From assembly GCF_000430645.1 (NCBI RefSeq), contig NZ_AUMK01000019.1, positions 16,802 to 80,801 of the forward strand: a stretch of 64,000 nt of DNA, in the 5' to 3' direction. This document shows positions 26,699-35,817 of this stretch, piece after piece; the first letter of the stretch is position 1, and every line of letters begins with the position of its first letter. The notes below the pieces were generated by a model. The model saw only the letters and a program-made list of their open reading frames with translations. It was not told where the DNA came from and did not search any database. The DNA is from Aquimarina latercula DSM 2041. Lineage in GTDB: Bacteria > Bacteroidota > Bacteroidia > Flavobacteriales > Flavobacteriaceae. The position numbers and the translations under genes were made by a program.

Positions 26699-29215
26699 TT
26701 ATAATTTTATTATTCGTCTCGTTATCTGTTTTTCATTGGTCTGTATATTGAATATATAGATACCAGATTCTAATACTGATAGATCAAATGTGTTTTTAGT
26801 TGTTTCTAGTACTTTTTTACCACTGTAATCAAAGACAGTAACTAGTTCTATAGGAATACTTATATATACTTTGCCTTTAGTTGGATTTGGATATATGATA
26901 AATGTATCCTCTTCAAATTCTTCTGTACTGAGTAGCTCGTCATAGGTAATACTAAATTCTACAGCAGATAGATTCCCATCGCCAGAAACACTATTGGCTA
27001 TATTAGCACCAATGTTTAACGTGATAACTCCGGTTGTAGTGGAAATAACCTGAACATTATATATTGCATCAGAACCAGAAAAATTAGTAAGTGATCCATT
27101 AGTAATAGTGATATCGTTAATATCGAAATTTAATACATTCTCAGAAAATGTTATGCTAATAGGAATAGGATTAGTTGCCGTTGGAGAACTTTCGGTAGAA
27201 GTAATAATTACTGTTGGTTCGTCATTGGCACTAGTAACAGTAATCATAAATGTTTGATCCGCAGAAGTATCAACTCCTCCGTTAGCACTTCCTCCATCAT
27301 CAGATAGGTTTACTGTAACAGTTGCACTTCCAAAAGCATTTGCAGCTGGAGTATAGGTTAAATTTCCAGTTGCATCTATTGTAGGTTGACTGCTGAATAA
27401 CGTATTGTTATCATTAGTTACATTAAAACTAAGTGTTTGTGTATTTCCATCCCCATCGTCAATAGCAGAAGCAAATCCATTTACGGTTTGTGCACCAGAA
27501 TCTTCTACAACTGTTTGATCAGGGCTAGCAAGTAAAGAAAAGCTAGGAACATCATTTACTGCATTAATAGTAATCATAAATGTTTGATCCGCAGAAGTAT
27601 CAACTCCTCCGTTAGCAGTTCCTCCATCATCAGATAGGTTTACAGTAACGGTTGTACTTCCAAAAGCATTTGCAGCTGGGGTATAAGTTAGATTTCCAGT
27701 TACATCTATTGTAGGTTGACTGCTGAATAACGTATTATTATCATTAGTTACATTAAAACTAAGTGTTTGTGTATTTCCATCTCCATCATCAATACTAGAA
27801 GCAAATCCATTTACAGTTTGCGCACCAGAATCTTCTACAATTGTTTGATCTGGGCTAGCAAGTAAGGAAAAACTAGGAGCATCATTTACTGCATTAATAG
27901 TAATCATAAATGTTTGATCCGCAGAAGTATCAACTCCTCCGTTAGCAGTTCCTCCATCATCAGATAGGTTTACAGTAACGGTTGTACTTCCAAAAGCATT
28001 TGCAGCTGGAGTATAGGTTAGATTTCCAGTTACATCTATTGTAGGTTGACTGCTGAATAACGTATTATTGTCATTAGTTACATTAAAAGTAAGTGTTTGC
28101 GTATTTCCATCTCCATCATCAATACTAGAAGCAAATCCATTTACGGTTTGCGCACCAGAATCTTCTAGAATTGTTTGATCGGGACTAGTAGGGAGTGAAA
28201 AACTTGGAGCCGAATTAGAAGGAATAGTGTTTATAGTGTAGTTGTCTGATTCTGAAGCAACTCCTGTATTTCCTGCAGCATCTGTGTATCCCGTTCCGAC
28301 ACTAATAATATTTGTGGCATCTTGTATGTTTGGTGTAGGGGTAAATAATCCAGTATATATAGCTAGGTTGGCTGTTACCATAAAGCCTGATAAAACACCA
28401 TTTTGTACTGTAACATCAGCTGATGTAAACCCTACTGGAACTTCACTAAAAGTAAAGGTTATAGTCGAGGTTTCTCCCATTGTGAGAGCAACATCTGAAA
28501 GAGAAATATTAACTGTTGGAGGTGTTAAATCTCCTAAAAAAGCACTTCCTGTAAAATTACCAATCACATCATCTGGATGTGTATAGTTTCCAAAACTCCA
28601 ATTATTTACAGAATCATATATTTGAATTAAACAATCCCCTATTGTGCTATTACAAGTGGTGGGACCCGTGTAAATACCTTGATCAGAAATTAATAAAATC
28701 TGAGCGCTAGATAAGCCTGTGTTTGTTGTAACAAAAGGAAAACCATTATCACCATCTATAGCGGATAGAAAAACACCAGGAGTTGCTCTTGTTCCTGTTA
28801 CTGCTACAATATCTTCTGCTGCAGCCAAATCAAATCCAGCATTGATTTCATCAACAATACCTATGGAAGCCATTTCGGTATTTCCATCTGCATCTGTAAT
28901 ATTGATAACTGTTCCAGCATCAATAGTGCTACCAGTATTGTTAGTCCAGATTAAATCTCCTTCATTTATGGGACTCGAAAATTGAGTTCCATCCCATTCT
29001 TCATCTATAAATGTTATCGTAGTTCCGTTGATGGCATCGTCTAATAAAATAAAAGAAAATCCATCTTCTTGATCTGCACCTCCATTATCTGTGTGAAAAG
29101 CTACAAAGGCAATATCACCTGGGGCATCTATTAAATTGTTTTGGTTTTGTGAGAAAGCTTTGAATGAAATAAGTATTACTATTGACAAAGCTAGTATAAG
29201 TGGCTTTTTTTCCAT
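26699..29215 (-). CDS. Large secreted T9SS protein with cadherin-like tandem repeats
   Basis: A secreted 838-residue protein. A signal peptide (MEKKPLILALSIVILISFKAFSQ) leads to an N-terminal domain (about 25-225, GDIAFVAFHTDNGGADQEDGFSFILL) unknown to me, an Ig-like domain (about 230-325, PTVNISLSDVALTMGETSTITF), three nearly identical 110-residue cadherin/Ig-like repeats (about 330-660, each with SPDQTIVEDSGAQTVNGFA and NLTYTPAANAFGS), another Ig-like domain (about 665-755, PTVIITSTESSPTATNPI) and a T9SS sorting domain (IIYPNPTKGKVYISI). Acidic DGDGNTQ loops suggest calcium binding. Likely an adhesin or surface scaffold; function is inferred from architecture only. Confidence 0.87.
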   Translation of the reverse strand: MEKKPLILALSIVILISFKAFSQNQNNLIDAPGDIAFVAFHTDNGGADQEDGFSFILLDDAINGTTITFIDEEWDGTQFSSPINEGDLIWTNNTGSTIDAGTVINITDADGNTEMASIGIVDEINAGFDLAAAEDIVAVTGTRATPGVFLSAIDGDNGFPFVTTNTGLSSAQILLISDQGIYTGPTTCNSTIGDCLIQIYDSVNNWSFGNYTHPDDVIGNFTGSAFLGDLTPPTVNISLSDVALTMGETSTITFTFSEVPVGFTSADVTVQNGVLSGFMVTANLAIYTGLFTPTPNIQDATNIISVGTGYTDAAGNTGVASESDNYTINTIPSNSAPSFSLPTSPDQTILEDSGAQTVNGFASSIDDGDGNTQTLTFNVTNDNNTLFSSQPTIDVTGNLTYTPAANAFGSTTVTVNLSDDGGTANGGVDTSADQTFMITINAVNDAPSFSLLASPDQTIVEDSGAQTVNGFASSIDDGDGNTQTLSFNVTNDNNTLFSSQPTIDVTGNLTYTPAANAFGSTTVTVNLSDDGGTANGGVDTSADQTFMITINAVNDVPSFSLLASPDQTVVEDSGAQTVNGFASAIDDGDGNTQTLSFNVTNDNNTLFSSQPTIDATGNLTYTPAANAFGSATVTVNLSDDGGSANGGVDTSADQTFMITVTSANDEPTVIITSTESSPTATNPIPISITFSENVLNFDINDITITNGSLTNFSGSDAIYNVQVISTTTGVITLNIGANIANSVSGDGNLSAVEFSITYDELLSTEEFEEDTFIIYPNPTKGKVYISIPIELVTVFDYSGKKVLETTKNTFDLSVLESGIYIFNIQTNEKQITRRIIKL
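27241..28210 (-). repeat. Three tandem 330-bp coding repeats
   Basis: Units begin near 27241, 27571 and 27901 with the same 20 bases TAATCATAAATGTTTGATCC and a period of exactly 330 bp, i.e. 110 codons, inside the secreted repeat protein gene. Nucleotide identity between units is very high, including synonymous positions, pointing to recent duplication or gene conversion. Confidence 0.95.
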
Positions 29216-29516
29216 GTCAAAATGAAATTAATTTGGGTGAATTATGACTTTTTGTACCTGTAAAGATACTAAATATGAATGAGGCAAGTATGCTTATTAC
29301 GGTATCTCGACTTTAATTGTTAGTTTATATAAGTTTTGTGAATACCAAAATCAGGGATAAATTATTTTGCCATAATACTTTTTTCTTAACTTATTTCATG
29401 AAAATGTGTTAAAACCATACATTTTTTGTCAGTAATTACTGAATTTATTAACCGAAAACGTTTTAGATTTTTGGTAAATTAGGTTATTGTGGTCAATAAC
29501 AATAGATTTGACTTCA
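29216..29516. other. Divergent intergenic region upstream of pfkA
   Basis: About 300 bp between the secreted repeat protein and pfkA. It contains a perfect central-CG palindrome AAAACGTTTT at 29455-29464, about 52 bp before the pfkA ATG, that resembles LacI/Cra-type operators; a TAGATTTTTGG stretch follows at 29464 as a poor -7 candidate. Nothing else was recognised. Confidence 0.4.
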
Positions 29517-30503
29517 ATGACAAAGAAAGTAAAAAATATCGCTGTACTTACTTCTGGAGGAGATGCTCCAGGAATGAATGCTGCCATAAGGGCGGTAGTT
29601 CGTGCGTGTAGTTATTATCAGGTAGATTGTTTCGGCGTTTATAAGGGGTATGAAGGCCTTATTCACAATGAAATGGAAAAACTGAACGCACGTTCGGTAA
29701 GGAATATTATAAATAAAGGAGGAACTTTTCTTAAATCAGCTCGTTCTAAAGATTTTCGTACAGAAGAAGGAAGAAAAAAAGCGTACGATAATTTGGTGAA
29801 GAATAATATTGATGCTCTTATTGTAATTGGAGGAGATGGTAGCTTTACAGGTGCGTTAAAGCTTTCTGAAGAGTTTAGCTTTCCAGTAGTGGGAATTCCT
29901 GGAACCATTGATAATGATATCAATGGAACTGATTACACTATAGGGTATGATACTGCTTTAAATACTGTGGTAGAAGCTATAGATAAAATAAGGGATACTG
30001 CGAGTTCGCATAATAGACTATTCTTGATTGAGGTAATGGGAAGAGATGCAGGAGATATTGCACTTAATGCAGGAATTGGAGCAGGTGCAGAAGAGATCTT
30101 GATTCCAGAAGAAGATATGGGAGTTGACAGACTTATAGAATCTTTGAAGAAAAGTAAAAAAACAGGTAAAACTTCTAGTATTATAGTTGTAGCAGAAGGA
30201 GATAAATCTGGAAAGAATATTTTTGAGTTAGGAGAATATGTAGAGGAAAACCTAGCAGATTATGAGGTTAGAGTTTCTGTATTAGGTCATATACAAAGAG
30301 GTGGATCACCAAGTTGTTATGACCGAGTTCTAGCAAGTAAGTTGGGAGTGGGGGCTGTAGAGACTTTATTAGAAGGGAAAAGTGAGGTAATGATAGGAAT
30401 CGTTCATAAAAAAGTACAAATAGTTCCTTTAACAACCGCTTTAGGAAAAAGAACACACAAACACGATAGATTAATTAAAGTTGCTGATATTACTTCAGTA
30501 TAA
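29517..30503 (+). CDS. pfkA: ATP-dependent 6-phosphofructokinase
   Basis: Glycolytic enzyme phosphorylating fructose-6-phosphate. The ATG at 29517 gives 328 residues, standard for bacterial PfkA; a TTG 30 bp upstream in frame is less likely. Motifs: GGDAPGMNAAIRA (ATP site, near residue 11), GGDGSFTGA (Gly at the position that marks ATP- rather than PPi-dependent enzymes), GTIDNDINGTDYTIGYDTAL with catalytic Asp, and GHIQRGGSPSCYDR. It precedes gapA by 42 bp, likely in one transcript, and lies downstream of the maltodextrin locus whose product glucose-6-phosphate it would help consume. Confidence 0.96.
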   Translation: MTKKVKNIAVLTSGGDAPGMNAAIRAVVRACSYYQVDCFGVYKGYEGLIHNEMEKLNARSVRNIINKGGTFLKSARSKDFRTEEGRKKAYDNLVKNNIDALIVIGGDGSFTGALKLSEEFSFPVVGIPGTIDNDINGTDYTIGYDTALNTVVEAIDKIRDTASSHNRLFLIEVMGRDAGDIALNAGIGAGAEEILIPEEDMGVDRLIESLKKSKKTGKTSSIIVVAEGDKSGKNIFELGEYVEENLADYEVRVSVLGHIQRGGSPSCYDRVLASKLGVGAVETLLEGKSEVMIGIVHKKVQIVPLTTALGKRTHKHDRLIKVADITSV

Positions 30504-30509
30504 ATATAA

Positions 30510-31547
<1,038 letters not shown>

Positions 31548-31566
31548 GGAGTAATATAGTATATTG

Positions 31567-31596
31567 CCTCGATTTTAAACGTAATCGAGGTTTTTT
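31567..31596 (+). terminator. Intrinsic terminator after gapA
   Basis: Perfect 8-bp stem CCTCGATT / AATCGAGG, 8-base loop, followed by six T, 20 bp past the gapA stop. Confidence 0.88.
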
Positions 31597-31633
31597 AGCT
31601 GACTGCAACACACACAACAAACATATTTTTAAA

Positions 31634-32506
31634 ATGATTTTATTAGCTGACGGTGGTTCCACTAAATGTGATTGGATTCTTCTTGATGAAGAAGGAGAAA
31701 TTGTGTTTAAAACTCGTACAGAGGGTTTAAACCCTGCTGTATTTAGTAAATCTTTATTAGAAGAGAGACTTAAGGACAATGAACAACTTGCCTCTTATCG
31801 AAATAAGATAGATCGGGTACATTTTTATGGCGCTGGTTGTGGGACTAATAAGCCAACTCAGATGTTGGCAAAGATTTTTGAGGATTACTTTTCTAATGCA
31901 AATGATATTCTCGTTAAAGAAGATATGGTTGCAGCTGTCTATGCTGCTACTACAGAACCTGGGATTGTTTGTATTTTAGGTACCGGATCTAATAGTTGTT
32001 ATTTTGATGGTGATGAAATAAAAATGACGGTAGATTCTTTGGGGTATATTTTGATGGATGAAGCCAGTGGAAATTACTTTGGAAAACGATTAATTAGAGA
32101 TTACTATTATAAAAGAATGCCACCAGAAGTAGCAGGAGAATTTGAAAAACGTTTTGATCTTTCTTCTGATAGTATAAAAGAAAATTTATACAAAAAGGAA
32201 AATCCAAATACGTATTTAGCTTCTTTTGCAGAATTCATTTTTACAAGTGAGCGTAATGGATATTTTTATAAAATTATTACAGAAGGGATACAAGAATTTG
32301 TAGAAACAAGAGTATTATGTTTTCCTGAAGCTCAGAATGTTCCAGTACATTTTATTGGATCTATAGCGCACTTTAGTGAAGATATTATTAGAGCAGCAGT
32401 TTGGCCATATCATTTAACAGTAGGTAATATCGTTAGAAGACCTATCGATGGTATTATAGATTATTACAGAAATGATGTAATAAAAAAGAAACCAAATAAT
32501 GTTTAG
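31634..32506 (+). CDS. BadF/BadG/BcrA/BcrD-family kinase (N-acetylglucosamine/sugar kinase type)
   Basis: ASKHA-fold ATPase of 290 residues similar to N-acetylglucosamine kinases. Phosphate-1 loop LLADGGSTKCDWILLDEEG is at the N-terminus; VCILGTGSNSCYFDG (phosphate-2), a GYILMDEASGNYFGKRLI stretch and HFIGSIAHFSEDIIRAA (adenosine motif) follow. It would phosphorylate an amino sugar or hexose in the cytoplasm. It has its own space after the gapA terminator. Context with glycolysis and maltose phosphorolysis makes a glucokinase-like role conceivable, but the substrate is not determinable here. Confidence 0.82.
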   Translation: MILLADGGSTKCDWILLDEEGEIVFKTRTEGLNPAVFSKSLLEERLKDNEQLASYRNKIDRVHFYGAGCGTNKPTQMLAKIFEDYFSNANDILVKEDMVAAVYAATTEPGIVCILGTGSNSCYFDGDEIKMTVDSLGYILMDEASGNYFGKRLIRDYYYKRMPPEVAGEFEKRFDLSSDSIKENLYKKENPNTYLASFAEFIFTSERNGYFYKIITEGIQEFVETRVLCFPEAQNVPVHFIGSIAHFSEDIIRAAVWPYHLTVGNIVRRPIDGIIDYYRNDVIKKKPNNV

Positions 32507-32528
32507 ATAAAAAAATGAGAGGGAGAAA

Positions 32529-32903
32529 TCAATGATAATGTTCTAATATTATCAAGTTTTCTCCTTTTTCTATTTTCCATAAACTGGCAACAAAAAAGTA
32601 TCCATCCTTAAAGTCTTCGTAGTCACAACCTACAAAATAATCATCATCATCTTTTATGATCTTTTCGCAGATGTGTTGTTCCATTTTGTCTTCCCAGAAA
32701 TTTTGATTTTCTTTTTTTTCAATCCAATTAATAATATCTCTTTCTGAGATAATACCTAGTTGAGTATTTTTATCTTTAATCAGTTCGTAAACCTCTTTCT
32801 CCTTAAGATATTTAATGAACTCTTTACTAATGATTTCTTCTTTCCAAATTTTTTTGGAATCCCAATTCATTAGATATTTCGTGTTTTCCTTACTTACTTT
32901 CAC
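32529..32903 (-). CDS. Small hypothetical protein
   Basis: A 124-residue acidic, Lys-rich, soluble protein that I do not recognise. It lacks a signal peptide or membrane segment; the first 70 residues look helical (KEFIKYLKEKEVYELIKD, ERDIINWIEKKE) and the C-terminal half is strand-rich with several aromatics (DYFVGCDYEDFKDGYFFVASLW). The annotated start is GTG at 32903; an internal ATG at 32870 (MNWDSKKIW) is an alternative. It is convergent with the sugar kinase gene and lies next to the nitrate island. Real coding capacity is likely because of length and composition. Confidence 0.6.
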   Translation of the reverse strand: MKVSKENTKYLMNWDSKKIWKEEIISKEFIKYLKEKEVYELIKDKNTQLGIISERDIINWIEKKENQNFWEDKMEQHICEKIIKDDDDYFVGCDYEDFKDGYFFVASLWKIEKGENLIILEHYH

Positions 32904-32946
32904 TCTTTTCGTTTGGGGGATAAATACAAAGTAAAAGTATATAATT

Positions 32947-34764
32947 TTATTTATTAAAATTATAATTTAGACTAATTCTTGTTCCTTTTCCTGGTGCGGA
33001 ACTTATAAAAATTCTACCATCTATATAATTCATTCTTTCTTTCATAAAAAATAGGCCCATTCCACCTTCTGCATTATTCTTTGGTTTGTTAGGAATTTTA
33101 GTTAAATCAAACCCTTTTCCGTTATCGTTTATGGTAATACTTAATATGGATTCTGAACTATTAATAGATATTAGTATGTAGTCTGATTTAGCGTATTTGA
33201 TAGCGTTGTTAACAGCCTCTTGCGTAACTCGATATAGATTAGTTTCAACTAAAGAATCAAAACGAAGTTCAGTATTCGATTTATCTTCTAAAATGATGTT
33301 CTTACTAGTTAGTTTTGTGAGTTCTTTTGCCATTTTTTGTAAAGCAATACTAATTCCATAGTCTTTTAATTCAGGAGGAGTAAGGTTAAATGTTGCTGTT
33401 CTAATTCCAAGAATTAAATCTTTAGATAGTTGTTTAAGGCCTTCTATTTTTTGATTTGTTTTTTCAATATTATTTGTGTTTATTGATTCTATATTAAATT
33501 TTAAAGCAGTAAGCATTTGCCCAATACTATCATGTATTTCTTTTGCAATTCGCTTTCTCTCTTCTTCTTGGGCTTCTACAATTAAACTAGCATTAGATTT
33601 TTGTAATTCCTCCTTTTGCTGATATTCTAAATCATTTAATCTTTCTATTTCTAGTTGTGCTTCTTTTCTCTTAGAGATATCAGAACAAAGAACTAATCTT
33701 TCTGCAGTTCCAGACTCTTTAAAAACATTTAATATTGAAACATCTAGCCACATTTTTTTATCTTCACCAGAAACAAATTCAAACTCTTCATTAAAAACAC
33801 CTCCCTTATTCTGCGATATGAGTTGAAGCAGTCTATTGGATTGAAGTTCACTTAGTTTCATAAGTTCCGAAAGATTTTTTTGATAGAATTTTTGATCTAC
33901 ATTTAAAACTTTAGCAAAACGTTCTCCTAAGTTTTTTACAATTCCTTGCTCATTAACTCTAGCATATAAAAGGGTTTGATCTAATGCTTTAGTAAGTGAT
34001 ATAAGTTCTTGTACATTTTCATTTTGAATTTTTCTTAGCTTTTCGGCATTAGCAGCCATGTTAGTAGCGTCCTTTTGCGATATTAATAGATTTGAGATTG
34101 TTTTTTTAATACTTAAAGCTACCGGTCTAAATAGTAAGAAAAATTCAAAAATTAAAACCAAAATGATGAGGCCGAAAATTATATATTCAATTTTTTTAAG
34201 GCTTGATATTTTTTCCTGAGCATCTCTTTCATATCTATAAACAATAGCATCCATTTGTTTAAGAAAAAGAGGCTCGTTAAAAGTTACATTGTCCAGATGT
34301 GGTTTTAGTATTTGTTGGTTGACAGAGTCATTTTTAACTAAACTAAGTATCTCCGTGCTATTCTCGTAGATGGTTTCAAAATAAGGCTGTAAAACCAAAA
34401 ACATTTTTTTTATCTCCGTGCTATCATTTTTTCCTTTAGGTATAGAATCATTATATCTTCTTAATCGCTCGTGAGATGTTTTCCAAAGTTGTATAGTAGC
34501 TTCTAATTCTTCAATATACCTTTTTTTAGATATGTTATCCGTCGTATAGCTAAGTAATAGAATTTCTTTAGTTAGTTTCTGACTAAGCATTCGCTGTCTA
34601 CCAGAAATATTAATAATTTTAGAATCATCTATTTGAGAGTTAAGGTACCGTTGGATAAAAAACTGTCCGCCAATGGTAAATAAAGCAATCGCCCCTAATG
34701 CAATAATGTAAATCTTACTTAGGCGATTAAATGTTTGATGATCTAATGATTCCAGTTTGTTCAA
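32947..34764 (-). CDS. NarX-like sensor histidine kinase with PilJ-type sensing domain and PAS
   Basis: Membrane sensor kinase of 605 residues, likely for nitrate. Membrane helices at about 15-35 and 188-210 flank a periplasmic PilJ/type-IV-pili-MCP-like domain with the motif NISGRQRMLSQKLTKE, analogous to the P-box region of NarX/NarQ. A linker, a PAS-like domain (about 245-365), a HisKA_3 domain (EEERKRIAKEIHDSIGQ, His near 410) and an HATPase (TQEAVNNAIKYAKS, INDNGKGFD, GMGLFFMKERM) follow. The only start in frame is TTG at 34764, 10 bp after the DUF4202 gene, so it is probably the last gene of nirB-nirD-DUF4202-kinase. Its natural partner is the NarL-type regulator at 40060. Confidence 0.9.
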   Translation of the reverse strand: MNKLESLDHQTFNRLSKIYIIALGAIALFTIGGQFFIQRYLNSQIDDSKIINISGRQRMLSQKLTKEILLLSYTTDNISKKRYIEELEATIQLWKTSHERLRRYNDSIPKGKNDSTEIKKMFLVLQPYFETIYENSTEILSLVKNDSVNQQILKPHLDNVTFNEPLFLKQMDAIVYRYERDAQEKISSLKKIEYIIFGLIILVLIFEFFLLFRPVALSIKKTISNLLISQKDATNMAANAEKLRKIQNENVQELISLTKALDQTLLYARVNEQGIVKNLGERFAKVLNVDQKFYQKNLSELMKLSELQSNRLLQLISQNKGGVFNEEFEFVSGEDKKMWLDVSILNVFKESGTAERLVLCSDISKRKEAQLEIERLNDLEYQQKEELQKSNASLIVEAQEEERKRIAKEIHDSIGQMLTALKFNIESINTNNIEKTNQKIEGLKQLSKDLILGIRTATFNLTPPELKDYGISIALQKMAKELTKLTSKNIILEDKSNTELRFDSLVETNLYRVTQEAVNNAIKYAKSDYILISINSSESILSITINDNGKGFDLTKIPNKPKNNAEGGMGLFFMKERMNYIDGRIFISSAPGKGTRISLNYNFNK

Positions 34765-34774
34765 TATGATAAAA

Positions 34775-35359
34775 TTATGCGATGGCTTGCTTAATCAAAT
34801 CTAATCCTTTTTCTGAATATGATATTTTTAGTGCGGCTTGATGTCCTTTTTCAGACATTTTTCTCCAGGTCTTTTGCAAAATGTCTATGACTTTTTCTGA
34901 AGCATGTTTTTTATAAAAATCTGAGTAATAAAATTCTAGAAAAACAAGACATATAACATCTTCTAATATTTGAGTGTCTTGATCTTTTTTTAGTTTCTTT
35001 TTTTGAATTAAAAATGAAACTCGATCTATGACCTCTTGATTATAGCCTACTTTTTCAAGTATTTCTGAAGCCTTTTTTGCGTGGAATTTTTTAAGCTCTT
35101 CACGCCATTTTAAATACCCCACACGATCCATTGGGTAACTGTTTCTAGGGATTTCCCATCTACAGATATGTTGAGCCCTAGCTGCTAACTGAAGTGTTTC
35201 TGATGCTTCTGGAGTAAAATTATCCAGTGTTTGACTCATTCGTTGTCCATAGACTAATTCTTTTGCAATAGATATTCCATGAACGATTTCTTTATTAGGA
35301 TCATTTGCATTTGATGCATCAATGATAGAGAATGCTTCGGTTATTTTTAAGGTTGGCAT
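34775..35359 (-). CDS. DUF4202-family protein in the nitrite reductase operon
   Basis: A 194-residue, all-helical soluble protein that I recognise as DUF4202-like (ITEAFSIIDASNANDPN, RAQHICRWEIPRNSYPMDRVGYLKWREELKKFHA). The conserved His, Asp and Arg residues in the helices recall the HD-domain arrangement of metal-dependent hydrolases, but a complete HD motif is not evident to me. It lies between nirD (56 bp upstream) and the sensor kinase (10 bp downstream), so a role in nitrite reduction or its control is likely, though no activity is known. Confidence 0.8.
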   Translation of the reverse strand: MPTLKITEAFSIIDASNANDPNKEIVHGISIAKELVYGQRMSQTLDNFTPEASETLQLAARAQHICRWEIPRNSYPMDRVGYLKWREELKKFHAKKASEILEKVGYNQEVIDRVSFLIQKKKLKKDQDTQILEDVICLVFLEFYYSDFYKKHASEKVIDILQKTWRKMSEKGHQAALKISYSEKGLDLIKQAIA

Positions 35360-35415
35360 AAAAGTAATATTATTAGAATACTTGCTAAAGTAATGTTTTT
35401 TAGCAATAAAATTCT

Positions 35416-35793
35416 TTATTCTTCGAAGCCAATAAAAACGTTGTCATTTTCTACTTTTATTGGATAGATTGCAATGGGAGGTAAATCACCATTTAGATTT
35501 TCTCCAGTTTCTAAAGAAAAAGTTTTTTTATGAAGAGGACAAGCAACTTTAGGTATCCCGTTATGGTCTCCAATCATTCCTCTGCTTAAAACCATCTCGT
35601 TTTTTTCAGGTGATAAGTTTTGGCATGCATACCAGTTGTTTAATCTCTCAAAATTAAATACTGCAATTTGTAAATCTTTATATTTAATACAAGCCCCTCC
35701 ATCTTTTGGAAAAGCATGAATTGACGCCGCTTTAAACCAAATTTTTACATCTTCTAATTTGATGGTTTTGTATTTGTTTAGAATTTCTTCCAT
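35416..35793 (-). CDS. nirD: Nitrite reductase (NADH) small subunit
   Basis: Rieske-fold small subunit of assimilatory NADH nitrite reductase, 125 residues. Only one half of the Rieske cluster motif is visible (ACPLHKKTFSLETGE); the first C-x-H half is replaced (MIGDHNG), as in NirD proteins that have lost the iron-sulfur cluster. It lies 24 bp downstream of nirB, its partner. Confidence 0.92.
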   Translation of the reverse strand: MEEILNKYKTIKLEDVKIWFKAASIHAFPKDGGACIKYKDLQIAVFNFERLNNWYACQNLSPEKNEMVLSRGMIGDHNGIPKVACPLHKKTFSLETGENLNGDLPPIAIYPIKVENDNVFIGFEE

Positions 35794-35817
35794 TTAATTT
35801 TAATTATAAGTTGTTTA

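Noticed and set aside
27241..28210. Regularly spaced repeats considered as a CRISPR array
   Set aside because: Period is 330 bp with no spacers and the repeats are in frame within a cadherin-like protein; no cas genes nearby.
28242..28586. 114-residue plus-strand frame opposite the secreted repeat protein
   Set aside because: Overlaps a clearly coding minus-strand region with repeats and sorting domain; shows low-complexity Ser/Val/Pro composition expected of an antisense frame.
32150..32165. AAAACGTTTT palindrome as another LacI-type operator
   Set aside because: It is inside the coding sequence of the sugar kinase and encodes ordinary residues; such 10-mers are expected by chance.
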